From: Vandiemenella viatica
Taxonomy: Eukaryota; Arthropoda; Insecta; Orthoptera; Morabidae
Direction: 5' to 3'
DNA: 64,000 nucleotides
NCBI GenBank assembly: GCA_031002005.1
Contig: JARYHS010009186.1
Coordinates: forward strand, 187,948,437 to 188,012,436
Under the pieces are notes generated by a model. It saw only the letters and a list, made by a program, of their open reading frames with translations. It was not told the DNA's origin and made no database searches. How positions within the stretch are numbered: the first letter of the stretch is position 1; each line of letters begins with the position of its first letter. Position numbers and translations under genes: made by a program. This document shows positions 55,763-64,000 of the stretch, piece after piece.

Positions 55763-55965
55763 GTCTCGGCATCGTCGAGGTCATTAGAGACGGGATTCGA
55801 CTTGTATAAGGATCTATGATGAATTCGGCCATGGCATTTTGAAGGGAGCATTTCGGCATTCGCCTGGAGTGATTTGTGGAAACCAAATCTGGATGCCCGG
55901 ACGGGGATTCGAACCTCCCGAATGCGAGGCTAGAGGCTCACAGCTCACAAACCACGTTCGGTCTG
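55763..55965 (-). mobile_element. SINE-A copy
   Basis: Inverted copy: CGGCATCGTCGAGGTCATTA, GAATTCGGCCATGGC, GCCTGGAGTGATTTG, ATGCCCGGACGGGGATTCG, then a shortened head ending CCACGTTCGGTC. A deletion of about 10 bases removes sequence between box B and the CCTCCCGAATGCGAGG block, and another shortens the GGGGAAACCATGG segment. Confidence 0.8.
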
Positions 55966-56686
55966 AAGATTCGTATTGAGGTTACAATGCAGATAGTGAG
56001 AGAGAAGGTGAAACGTTTCAGTTATAGTATTACAATGAATTGGAATTCAATAAACCTTTTTTTTTGCATTTAATTATCAACTTAATTTCATAAAGAAGGA
56101 AACCAACAAGTTAAAATAAAGTTTTCTACCGTCCCGTGTATATAGTTGACTCTCACATTTATTTCACTTTCGAGAAATGGCACACAACGACTTTATTAAA
56201 ATCCTCAATGAGTTAATCTGAAGACTGTGATATTTAATGAGATATACAATACAGTTTGTTACAAGTAACACATAGTTTTTCGCAATAATTTCACATTCTG
56301 GTGGCATTATGCGTAACATCTTCTTCTGTTCTCTTGAGAGGTTTGCTGAAAATTCTACGAACTTGATTTTATGAGTGAAAGTCTTACATTATTCATTTAT
56401 TTGGGAAGACAAGACTTGTCCCAATGTCCAGCATGCGACGTACGCAAGATAATGGTAAATATTTGATTTTTGTACAGCAAAAAAACATTTCATTGTTTAT
56501 TTTCCTTTGTTCTATTGATTTTGTTTTGTCTAGTTGCAATAACATAATAAAATTGCAGTTATACTAAAATCATTAAATAGATATTACTACCGAGACATTT
56601 TTCATTCAATTCAATTATAATATCAACTCATTTCCCGATATCAAGAGATAAATGTATTAACCAAGATCAACCCAAATATAACAAAA
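55966..56686. other. AT-rich stretch, nothing recognised
   Basis: No repeat ends other than the Helitron terminus that begins at 56687. Confidence 0.4.
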
Positions 56687-56801
56687 CTAGCTGTTACCCG
56701 CGACTTCATACGCGTTGACTTATAATTTCATTACCAAAAGTGGATATAGGAAGCTGTTAGTAACGTAAGATTTGTATCAAACAACACCGAGTCTGCCATC
56801 A

Positions 56802-57017
56802 CTATATCATTTTACCGTCGAACCTGTACAAAACAGAAAAACAAACGAAGGTGCGGGGATATAGGGGAGGGGAGGGTTTATCTGAGGGCAGCTTTATTTT
56901 AGCTTGGTCTTTTCTTCTTTCTTCAGCATGAGAATCCGATTCTTGGGTTCTAATAACTTTAGCCGCTCTTGCTCTTCTAGAGCTACACCTTAGGCCAGGT
57001 TTACGCCCGCAAGGCAT
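56802..57017 (-). pseudogene. Possible Helitron protein N-terminal remnant
   Basis: 71 codons starting MPCGRKPGLRCSSRRARAAK, VIRTQESDSHAEERRKDQAK. This Arg/Ala/Glu-rich start resembles the N-terminus of helicase-like proteins encoded by insect Helitrons, and the position, inside a delimited Helitron on the same strand, fits. The match is by general composition and memory of the family, and the frame then runs into unrelated residues; a lone N-terminus is all that remains. Confidence 0.45.
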
Positions 57018-57414
57018 GACAGAAAAGAAGACAAAATAAACTGGTGCCAGAAACTTTTAGGCAGACACAAAGTAATAGTACAGTTCAGAGAAAATCGACA
57101 TCTATACTAAATAATAAGTTTTTGTCTCTGAACGAAATTTACTAACAAATCATACACTGACAGACTGCGTGAGAAGCACGCCTTGAGCAACCGACGTAAC
57201 ATTGCAGACTAACACACACATCCTTTTGTCTGTCACCATTCGATAAGTTATCAAAACTTCGTGACTACAACTGTTATTCATGCCGAAAAAAATGTCCTGT
57301 GTCCTTCCTACAGATATAAAGTATTTCCTTGTCAATTTCAATCAATATCGGTATAGCCATTTAGTCGTTAATCGTAACAAAAAGACAGAGACCGCATTTA
57401 TAATATTATTAGTG

Positions 57415-57440
57415 CAGATCACACACACACACACACTGAC
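57415..57440. repeat. CA microsatellite
   Basis: A run of CA dinucleotides at about 57420-57436, at the junction between the two 5'-end-like blocks of the Helitron. Confidence 0.8.
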
Positions 57441-57639
57441 TGCGAGAGAAACAACCGATGAGTGATCAATATAGCGTCAAAAAGTGTACACGCACAGCAT
57501 TGTTACACCGCGTACGATTTGCCAAGCATTGCACCCCTAAATTTGTGGGGTCTAATGTTTAACATGGAATCCGAAAAACTGACCGTCCAGGCGTGGCTCA
57601 TACGATCAAAAACAATTCTTAAAAATCTTGGCTTCCGTC

Positions 57640-57722
57640 GGGATTTGAACTAGAGACCACAGTCAAAACGTTAGAAGGAAATCGCATTAACCGCTACGTT
57701 ACCAGGCCGTTATGGAGCAAGG
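57640..57722 (-). repeat. tRNA-like module inside Helitron
   Basis: On the minus strand GGTAACGTAGCGGTTAATG is the box A region and AGTTCAAATCCCG near 57645-57655 a near-perfect box B. Same module and same downstream body as 1010-1290. Confidence 0.6.
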
Positions 57723-57877
57723 TACTACAGTGTGTTAGACATCCTAAGTATCCTATGTCCATCCTAATGCCAAATCGCATCTGCTTGTCAAATTTCATCA
57801 TGATAGGATTAGCCATTCAGCCCAAGAAAGGTAACAAATAGACAGAGTTATTTTCGTATTTATAATATTAGTATAGA

Positions 57878-58565
57878 TATTGATTACCGAACAGCGAAAT
57901 TACAATCTAAAAGACGCAAATCGGCGAAGTTCTGAAGAGAGCAGAAACGAGAATGAAATTTCGTAATAAAACGTCGTTAACTGCAGTATTTGGGTCGCAT
58001 TCCATGAGGAATTAAATACCGCCCGCCACAAAGAATACTGCAAAGGAAATCTATGGCCAACGAGATGTCGTACGCTGAAAAACTCATGTCTAGATAACTT
58101 CAAAGGATGTACAATGCTGAGAGGACTAAGGCCTTAGTTAAATCTGAGACACAAAGGTAACAACATTTCATGTAAGCATCACGGTTCGCCAGTGTGGGCT
58201 CGTGTCTTAAGGTGTCACCACACCTGATCGGGTATCGCGTTAGAGTCCTGACCCTCACGTACCGGCCATAGGCGGCTTTCTGCATTCGCCTAAGCGAAGG
58301 TTGGTACGTATTCCAATCTCAGCTTTGTAATCTACATCCTTCGCAAACAAAAATACACCTATTGTAGGTAACATACTAAGATATACAAATACAAACAATA
58401 CAATACAATTTTCCATAGATCCCAATATAAGATACTGGATTTATTGGATGTAGAAAGTTGTCAATTTTCATACAGACAATTTCATAGCAAAGTAATACAT
58501 ATACCCGAAGATGTATGGTGCAGGCACAGCGTACATGGTATACTATTACGTCAACTACAATTAAA
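57878..58565. other. Nothing recognised
   Basis: Short minus-strand frames at 57900-58103, 58100-58285 and 58376-58579 have no motifs. The last may be LINE 3' UTR of the element above it. Confidence 0.4.
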
Positions 58566-58569
58566 CATA

Positions 58570-59655
58570 CTACTGGCAATTATTTTGTAGATACATTAGA
58601 AATAAATTCTTCGACAGAGTAGTAGGATTTGTCAATTTAAAAAAATTAGTTTTTTCCTATATATATAATCTTATCATATGCTAGACATTTAAGATGTGTT
58701 GGGAGCTTATCGAAGATATGTATCCCCGAATATCGGATCCCTTTTTAAACAAATTACAATGACTTGTAATCCTCGTGATGATTATTTTTAATTCTAGTGC
58801 CGTAATTGACTATTTTACTATTTGCTTCAAACAGAGTATAATCTGTAACTAAAAAGGACGTTAATGTCTACTCAGCCACCACTGTTAAAAATCACTAACT
58901 TCTTTAACAGTTCCCTACATGACGTTCTACTGCTAAACCTACATATAATTCTTATTATTCGCTTTTTGGCTCTGAACACTTTGCCTCTGTGAGTTGAATT
59001 GCCCCAGAATATTATTCCATATGACATTAAGGAGTGAAAATGATCAAAATAAGCTAGTTTCCGTATACAGACATCACATATAGCTGAAATTGTACGAATT
59101 TCAAATGTGGCTGCACCCAATTGCTTCAGTACGACAGAGAGAGTTACCTTCCAATTTAAATTACGATCAAAATGCAAACCTACAAATTTCACACATACTT
59201 CCTCTTGAATGGACTGGCCTGCAAATTTTATGCGTGGGTCTGGTGTTATTCTGTGCGAAGTACTGAATTGCCAATACTGAGTTTTATCAAAGTTTAGAGA
59301 CAAGCCATTAGCTGTAAACCATTTAGTAATATGGTCAAAAACATAATTATAAATATATTCTGGAGATGAATCTGGAGCATTTTTAATTCGTATGTTTGTG
59401 TAATCTGAAAAATGAACAAATTTTGAGATTTTTGATGTAACACTGGGCAGATGGTCTATATGTATTAAAAATAAAAGTGTCCCCAAAATAGAAATCTGAG
59501 GTACTCCACATCTGATAAATCCCCACTCAGAAAACAGTGGATCACTTAACACAGTCATACTTTCTATTTCGTATTCAGTAAATAAGAACTAAGATATTTA
59601 TTAACAATGCCATCTATATCATGATATTTTAATTTCTGTATAGTACAGACCCTTA
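58570..59655 (-). pseudogene. Jockey-like LINE, reverse transcriptase C-terminal half
   Basis: Minus frame 58872-59558 (228 codons) shows GVPQISILGTLLFLIHIDHLP (residues 18-38; RT motif normally GVPQGSILGPLLF), FSDYT at 50-54 in place of the catalytic FADDT, NGLSLNFDKT at 84-93, VKFVGLHFDRNLNW and SYGIIFWGNSTH at 179-190. Upstream in another frame KLKYHDIDGIVNKYLSSYLL (about 59590-59650) is the preceding RT segment. Downstream, broken frames give YSGI/GYISS, LKCLAYD-like and NPxxxxxEF-like pieces to about 58570. The catalytic AD-D pair is lost and there are frameshifts, so the copy is inactive. It is a different jockey-like family from 11126 and 26747. Confidence 0.9.
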
Positions 59656-60190
59656 AGCTTCCTTCAGAACATGTTACTTCGGCAAGCGGGAAGATCATTA
59701 ATCAACTACTGAGGCAGGTGTGATGACTACTCTTCATGACGTTCAGCACTCATGACTAGAAAAGGGCTCATCAGTTCTTGATTGAAAATAGCTGACAAAT
59801 AAAAAAGAAACATAATAAATCATTTAATCCTTACGGCTTTAAAAGTCATTTAATTCTTTATAACTAACACCTAATTATATTTCAAGTTTTCACTAAACGT
59901 TTAATATAATTAAAACCATTATAATATTTTATTCAAATTACTGTTGAAAAAACTCTTGAGATGACTATAATAGTGAATTAACTCTGCAAGGAGCATTTAA
60001 CCACCATCAGTTTTATGTGGTTATACCGATAAGCTGCAAGATCATTATACACCAACAAGTTAACATTTGGTAGGCGGGACATCATGAAATACGTTATCAC
60101 AATATAATACTGATTAGACTGCTAGCGGGCTGTCGGACGTAATTGGTAGGCCTCAGAGAAATCACAGGTTTCATTCAGAAGGGTTCAAAG
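59656..60190. other. AT-rich stretch, nothing recognised
   Basis: No transposon ends or frames of note. Confidence 0.4.
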
Positions 60191-60450
60191 AGGTGGTAGT
60201 GTTGATTTGATTCACTCGCGATCCGCGCACAATAAGCGTGGCGTTGGAGAGTCCTGGGATGTATGCCAGCATCGGAGCCGATGCGACCGCTAAGCTGCGG
60301 TTCTGCCGATCCCTGCCAACTCCGGTCCACCTGTGGCCGGAGCGTTCAACCTCGCGGTATCATGTGTTTCGTGGTCATTAGCATTCGCTGGTGCGTACTG
60401 CTGTATCAGAGGCTCAGAAGTCATGGAGACAAACCACTGAAACCAAAGCG
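60191..60450. other. GC-rich island
   Basis: CACTCGCGATCCGCGC, GCCAGCATCGGAGCCGATGC, CGGCCGGAGCG-like CpG steps within AT-rich DNA. The plus frame 60263-60511 (82 codons, Cys-rich) has no recognised domain. GCATCGGAGCCGATGC at about 60270 is a perfect 6-bp-arm palindrome with a short spacer. Confidence 0.35.
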
Positions 60451-60758
60451 CTGTACGACAGGTAGATGTTGTCTTTTACAAATTATAATGCTGTCTTTCG
60501 GTAATAGTTAGGGATAAAACGATCATTTACATCGGAACAAACCAAGTTATCTGTTTCCTGAAAGTTGGTAACTGCTAACTTATTAGTTTCTTCCCCAACG
60601 AAAGAGGAACGAATTAATAATTGTTTATGTATATTATTATTTATCTGTAACGGTGCTATTTATGTTTTCCTGTTTGTTCAAGGATCACACAAATACTACT
60701 GAACATATTGTGATTGGGTTTGCACAGTTTGATAGCTTAAGGTCTAAATTAAAATCAG

Positions 60759-61401
60759 ATGCATGTGTTATGTGGTTCGTCATATTACACAGCAGACCTT
60801 CTTAAACCTCTAGGAGAAGAAGGAATCGAAAGATTATTCAAACTGATATCAAAAAGTTATGAAACGGGAGAAATTCCAACTGGTTTTAATAAAAATATCA
60901 TCTTTACACTTCCGAAGAAAGCACAAGCTGACAAATGTGAGAATTATCGCCCCATTAGTCTAACATCACATGCTTCAAAATTAATGACAAGAATAATACA
61001 CAGAAGAATGGAAAGGGTAGTAGAAGACATAGTAGGTGAAGATCAGTTTGGGTTTAAGATAAACTGCGGCACAAGGGAAGAAATTCTAGCAATAGGATTA
61101 ATGTTTGAAGGGCGGATCAAGAAAAACAAAACAAACTTTTATAGCGTTTGGTGATTTGTAAAAAGCTTTTCATAATGTTAGGTGGGATAAGATGTTCATA
61201 ATTTTAAAGGAATAAGGTCTAAACTATCGAGACAGGAGAATACTTTATAAACTGTATAAGAATCAAATGGCTATAATAAAAGTAGAGTGGAATGAGAGAC
61301 ATGCACCAGCTAAAAAAGGTGTGAGACAAGGTTGTAGTTTATCCCCGTTAATATCCAACTTGTATGTGGAGGAAGAAATAAAGGAAGTATATATATATAT
61401 A
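60759..61401 (+). pseudogene. LINE-A, reverse transcriptase N-terminal part
   Basis: Frame 60759-61154 holds ADLLKPLGEEGIERLFKLIS, FTLPKKAQADKCENYRPISL and MERVVEDIVGEDQFGF, standard RT segments (YRPISL; EDQFGFRxGxGTRE). After a stop at 61153, DL-KAFHNVRWDKMF continues the LINE order (xDLEKAFDxVxWxK), with AFDxV changed to AFHNV. Then WNERHAPAKKGVRQGCSLSP (61288-61347) gives the next RT motif, ending in NLYVEEEIKEV. At 61402 it is cut by a mariner element; the remainder is at 62269-62615. Stops and the lost catalytic residues make it inactive. Confidence 0.85.
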
Positions 61402-61403
61402 TA

Positions 61404-62266
61404 CAGGGCGTTCGCCGGGAAACGCAACCCTTTGTTAGCGCTACAAGGAAGAAACTGCTCCCGGCGAGCGAGCGCTCAGTTTCCGGCATTGTTCGACCGT
61501 CGGCCGCGGACTATTTCATAATAATTACGCTTCATAAACTTCATAAACTTCATAAACTTGTGTGCTAAGCATTTAAATGTGACGTAATTCATTAGCTTAC
61601 CTTATAAAAGATGCTGGAAGTGTTGAGCCTCTTGTGTAATGCACATTTCACATCTTCTGAACATATTTCGAGACACACGCTGCCCTAACTGACTTAATGA
61701 TTTTTTGGGTGACTGTTCTAGTCGAAAAGCGATATCGTCAATTTTCTCCTCTGTGAGAATACGGTTGACCGACAGTCTCTTTTTTTTAAAAAAATGAACC
61801 CGTTTCTCTTACTTTTTAACCAGACGCAGAATTGTTGATTTAGCTGGCAGTAAAGCGCCAGGAAATTCGCGACGAAATTTACTGCGACACTTTTTAAACG
61901 ACTTCTTCTTCACATATGTATCGTAGAGAAATATTCTTTGTTGCAAACTGTAACGTACCATAATTTTACTCACACTCAAAGACGGTACAGATTAATAAGA
62001 GTATGAAGCCCCAAACCAGCCAAACCGCAAAGAAACGTTTATTCACAGCACTGATTAATAAGAGACTGAAGTCACAAACTATCTACAATGCAAAGAAACC
62101 GTTCTTAACAATGTAAGGGTCACTGCAATGCACTGTTGGGGCAGCGGAGGTGTTAAACAGTGCGGTGATTCACGGTGCCGTGTGGCGGAAACTGCTGGCC
62201 CGACTGACCGAGCAAGTTGCCGACGGCAACAGACTGGGAGGGTAGCGTTTTCCGGCGAACGCCCTG
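61404..62266 (-). mobile_element. Internally deleted mariner element, 863 bp, inserted in LINE-A
   Basis: The inverted ends CAGGGCGTTCGCCGGGAAAC and the complement of GTTTTCCGGCGAACGCCCTG match over about 28 bases, with TA on both sides (61402-61403, 62267-62268). A single minus-strand coding remnant occupies the middle. A short direct array of CTTCATAAA units lies at about 61529-61556. Removing the element brings the two LINE-A segments together in the expected order, so it is a clean insertion into an older LINE. Confidence 0.92.
61602..61961 (-). pseudogene. Mariner-group transposase remnant: N-terminal HTH joined to the C-terminal tail
   Basis: From ATG at 61961 the minus strand reads MVRYSLQQRIFLYDTYVKKK, KCRSKFRREFPGALLP, AKSTILRLVKK, one TAA stop, then LSVNRILTEEKIDDIAFRLE, QSPKKSLSQLGQRVSRNMFR and ends CITQEAQHFQHLL and stop at 61602. 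The first part is the helix-turn-helix domain (DUF4817 type, as I recall it) that begins the transposases of one insect mariner group; its LTEEKxDDIxxRLEQSPxKSLxxL block is complete. It runs directly, in frame, into the extreme C-terminus (RVSRNMFRR...CI...QHFQHLL). The whole catalytic domain has been deleted. Apart from the one stop the 120 codons are in phase. Confidence 0.85.
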
Positions 62267-62268
62267 TA

Positions 62269-62615
62269 TATTCTTATGTGGCGTAAGTGTCCAAAGAGAA
62301 AAAATCAATATGTTACGATTTGCTGATGAAATTGTCTTATTAGTAGAACAGGCTGAGGATACTGAGAAGTTACTGAATGGAATGAACAAAATACTGAAGG
62401 AAGATTTTGGACTGAATATATATCAAAGGAACACAAAAGTGATGAAATGTAGCAGAAATGTTAGCAATCACAGTAGATTAAATATAAAAAATAGGATCGG
62501 ATGCAACAGGAGAAGTAAATGAATTCTGCTACTTGGGAAGCAAAATTACAATCAACGACCGAAGCAGGAATCATGTTAAAAGCAGAATAGTACTAGCAAA
62601 ACGAGCCTTCATGAA
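62269..62615 (+). pseudogene. LINE-A, reverse transcriptase catalytic part and beyond
   Basis: GVSVQREKINMLRFADEIVL, LVEQAEDTEKLLNGMNKILK and FGLNIYQRNTKVMKCSR follow the LINE order xxIRFADDxxLLAE...MxxxNxxxxxFGLKxNxxKTKxM. The catalytic FADD is FADE. After a frameshift, EVNEFCYLGSKITINDRSRN and KSRIVLAKRAFMK match 43153-43255. The copy is cut again at about 62616 by the tail of an R1/I-like LINE. Confidence 0.85.
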
Positions 62616-63245
62616 ATTTTATTTTTTTAAATTTTATTTCCTGATTTTACATAGCCTACTACCTTGTTACCTAAAGTAGGCCCTTAGTTTCTACAGTTTT
62701 ATTCTTAAAACAATTTACTTTTTTTAATAATAATTATTTTTAAGGATTTAAGTATTCTAATAGTAAATCTACTAATTATTCTAATAATTAATATACCACT
62801 TAATCTATCAACTAATCTACTAATTAATCTACCATCTTACTAATTCACACCAAAATCAGCAATTGTCTTTGTATTTTCATACTTCTAATTAATAAAGTCT
62901 ATTTGTATACGTTCTTCTTTTACCCCTGCTGGCCTGCGTCGACATCTAGGCCGCTAGCTGTCTCTGCTGATGCAGCGGGGTGACTGCTGACATGCTGACC
63001 ACAAAGTGTCGTCAGCCAGCTTCACGTTCCAGGTTGTGGTCTCGTTGTTCTCCGGTTTGTCCCTGGAACCACCTGCTCCCCCATCAGGAGTTCGCTCCTG
63101 GAATCAGAGCAGGCCACCCCCTGAGCCCTGGAGAAGGTGCCTCTGGCTTCCAGAGGCACTACGATGAATTGAGTCTTTGCCGTCATCCTTGTGCAGGCAC
63201 CGCCTTAGTCATGGGCAGTGCTTGTAGTCAAATTTGGGTTGTTCT
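62616..63245 (-). mobile_element. 3' UTR and tail of R1/I-like LINE
   Basis: On the minus strand, sequence after the ORF stop at 63246 runs through a GC-moderate 3' UTR (62935-63245) with an internal near-palindrome around CCTGGAACC...GGAGTTCGCTCCTGG (63060-63105), then an AT-rich stretch, and ends in AAATAAAATTTAAAAAAAT at about 62620-62640, where LINE-A resumes. The AT-rich 62640-62930 could instead be a separate insertion. Confidence 0.6.
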
Positions 63246-64000
63246 TTACTCTTGAGTTTCTTCCTCTCCTGTCCTTCTTTCTGCTTCTGATGCCGTTTGC
63301 TCGCGGCGTCCCCTACGCTCTGCCTGTTTCAATTCAACAAATCTCGCCTTCTCGCGCTGCGACGCTAGATTAGCAGCTTCATCCAGCAAGTGCCAGAGCT
63401 CGGTATCACGCAGTATATCGTATATTCTTCTGTTCTGAAGTTGTATTTGGAGATATGCCCTTGATTCTTCAGTTTGTTTGCACTCCCAAACCACGTGCTC
63501 GGGAGTACTTACTTCACCACAGTCGCACCTGTTTGTTTCTTTGAGGCCTCTCTGTTCTAAGAAACTGTTGTATGGACCATGGCCGGATATGTAGTGTATG
63601 AGCCCTGGAGATGGTTGTAGGTGAGTCATGTTAATTCTCTCTTTCACCCAAGGAAGCATGTCGAAGGTCCTTCTGCCCGTGTTGCTGTTAGTCCATGTTT
63701 GCTGCCATTCATCCATCAGCGCATCCCAAATATCTTTTTTGGTTTCAACAGGCCTTCCAATTATTTCAGCAGCTTGGTCATACCTTCCTTTTTTAATCCA
63801 GTATAGCACTCCTCGCTTCCTTACTTCCAGGTCCAGGGGCCAGATACCGAGTATAACCGTTAGGGCATCTGTGGCCGTTGTTCTGTAGGCCCCAGTTAGT
63901 CGGAGCAGAATTCCTCGCTGCGTACGGCGAAGCAGCTCCTTTGGTTTGATCTTTCTTAGGTGCTTGGCCCAAGTGCTTGCAGCGTATCCTGTAATGGAGG
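63246..64000 (-). CDS. R1/I-like LINE ORF2, C-terminal region (partial, runs off the window)
   Basis: The minus strand is open from the window end (about 63998) to the stop at 63246, about 250 codons. Upstream part: TGYAASTWAKHLRKIKPKEL, LRRTQRGILLRLTGAYRTTA, TDALTVILGIWPLDLEVRKR; this R(x)LLRxTxAYRTxSTxALxVxxGxxPLxL pattern follows the RT domain in R1- and I-clade LINEs. Then WQQTWTNSNTGRRTFDMLP, GLIHYISGHGPYNSFL and a Cys/His knuckle CDCGEVSTPEHVVWEC (63480-63527), ending in a charged tail (RRGRREQTASEAERRTGEE). No stop or frameshift is seen in this part, so the copy may be young; the RT and endonuclease domains lie beyond the window. Confidence 0.85.
   Translation of the reverse strand, partial: SITGYAASTWAKHLRKIKPKELLRRTQRGILLRLTGAYRTTATDALTVILGIWPLDLEVRKRGVLYWIKKGRYDQAAEIIGRPVETKKDIWDALMDEWQQTWTNSNTGRRTFDMLPWVKERINMTHLQPSPGLIHYISGHGPYNSFLEQRGLKETNRCDCGEVSTPEHVVWECKQTEESRAYLQIQLQNRRIYDILRDTELWHLLDEAANLASQREKARFVELKQAERRGRREQTASEAERRTGEEETQE

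Larger units (their letters stand above)
56687..57877 (-). mobile_element. Helitron with both termini, non-autonomous
   Basis: On the minus strand it begins TCTATACTAATATTATAAAT at 57877 and ends ACGCGTATGAAGTCGCGGG, TAACAG, CTAG at 56687. The flanking bases are A before and T after, the Helitron A/T target. Both termini are of the type widespread in insects. Inside are a tRNA-like module (57720-57640), a second 5'-end-like block near 57415 next to a CA repeat, and a short coding remnant at 56802-57017. The interior 57140-57720 matches 1010-1500 in reverse. At 1,191 bases it lacks the Rep and helicase domains and would need enzymes made in trans. Confidence 0.85.

Overview
This window reads as repeat-dense, AT-rich DNA from a large insect-type nuclear genome. 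The evidence is the mobile-element mix: tRNA-derived SINEs in several families, jockey-like, R1/I-like and CR1-like LINE remnants, mariner-type transposases, a hAT element with a perfect 8-bp target duplication, Helitrons of the common arthropod type (5' TCTATACT..., 3' CTAG inserted between A and T), and a Penelope-like element with a GIY-YIG endonuclease. A polyneopteran (stick insect, cockroach, locust or relative) would fit the load and the large number of tRNA-headed SINEs, but that is inference. I could not recognise any host protein-coding gene, true tRNA gene, rRNA or CRISPR. Almost all open frames are either transposon pieces or chance frames.

Layout. 1-5 kb: SINE fragment, Helitron-like element carrying a tRNA-like module (747-1772), CpG-rich island (1850-2340), SINE-B (3640-3850), and an inverted copy of a composite double-tRNA-head element (4075-4920). 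8.5-12 kb: direct copy of the same composite (8660-9490), LINE remnant, CpG-rich island (10430-10970), jockey 3' end with poly-A, and a 446-bp mariner MITE (11543-11988). 13-19 kb: mariner pseudogene with all three catalytic aspartates still visible, MITE family 1, and a 1,025-bp non-autonomous hAT (17857-18881). 22.2-24.1 kb: tandem satellite with an alternating A/B dimer of about 282 bp. 24.4-35 kb: LINE 3' ends, SINEs with target duplications, hairpins. 35.5-45 kb: MITE family 2, mariner tails, a Helitron 5' end, tRNA-Arg-headed SINE, MITE family 1. 45-46 kb: Penelope-like fragment. 48.5-51.6 kb: one MITE family 1 copy apparently split by nested insertions (446-bp MITE and two SINEs in opposite orientation). 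53-58 kb: decayed LINE and a delimited Helitron (56687-57877). 58.5-64 kb: jockey-like LINE, then LINE-A interrupted by an internally deleted mariner (61404-62266) and by an R1/I-like LINE whose frame runs off the window end.

Nothing here behaves as a pathway or operon. The most informative structures are modular exchange between satellite units, tRNA-like heads and Helitron ends; two near-identical 446-bp MITEs; and a mariner deletion derivative in which the DNA-binding N-terminus is joined in frame to the extreme C-terminus. CpG-rich non-repetitive islands are the only candidates for host regulatory sequence.
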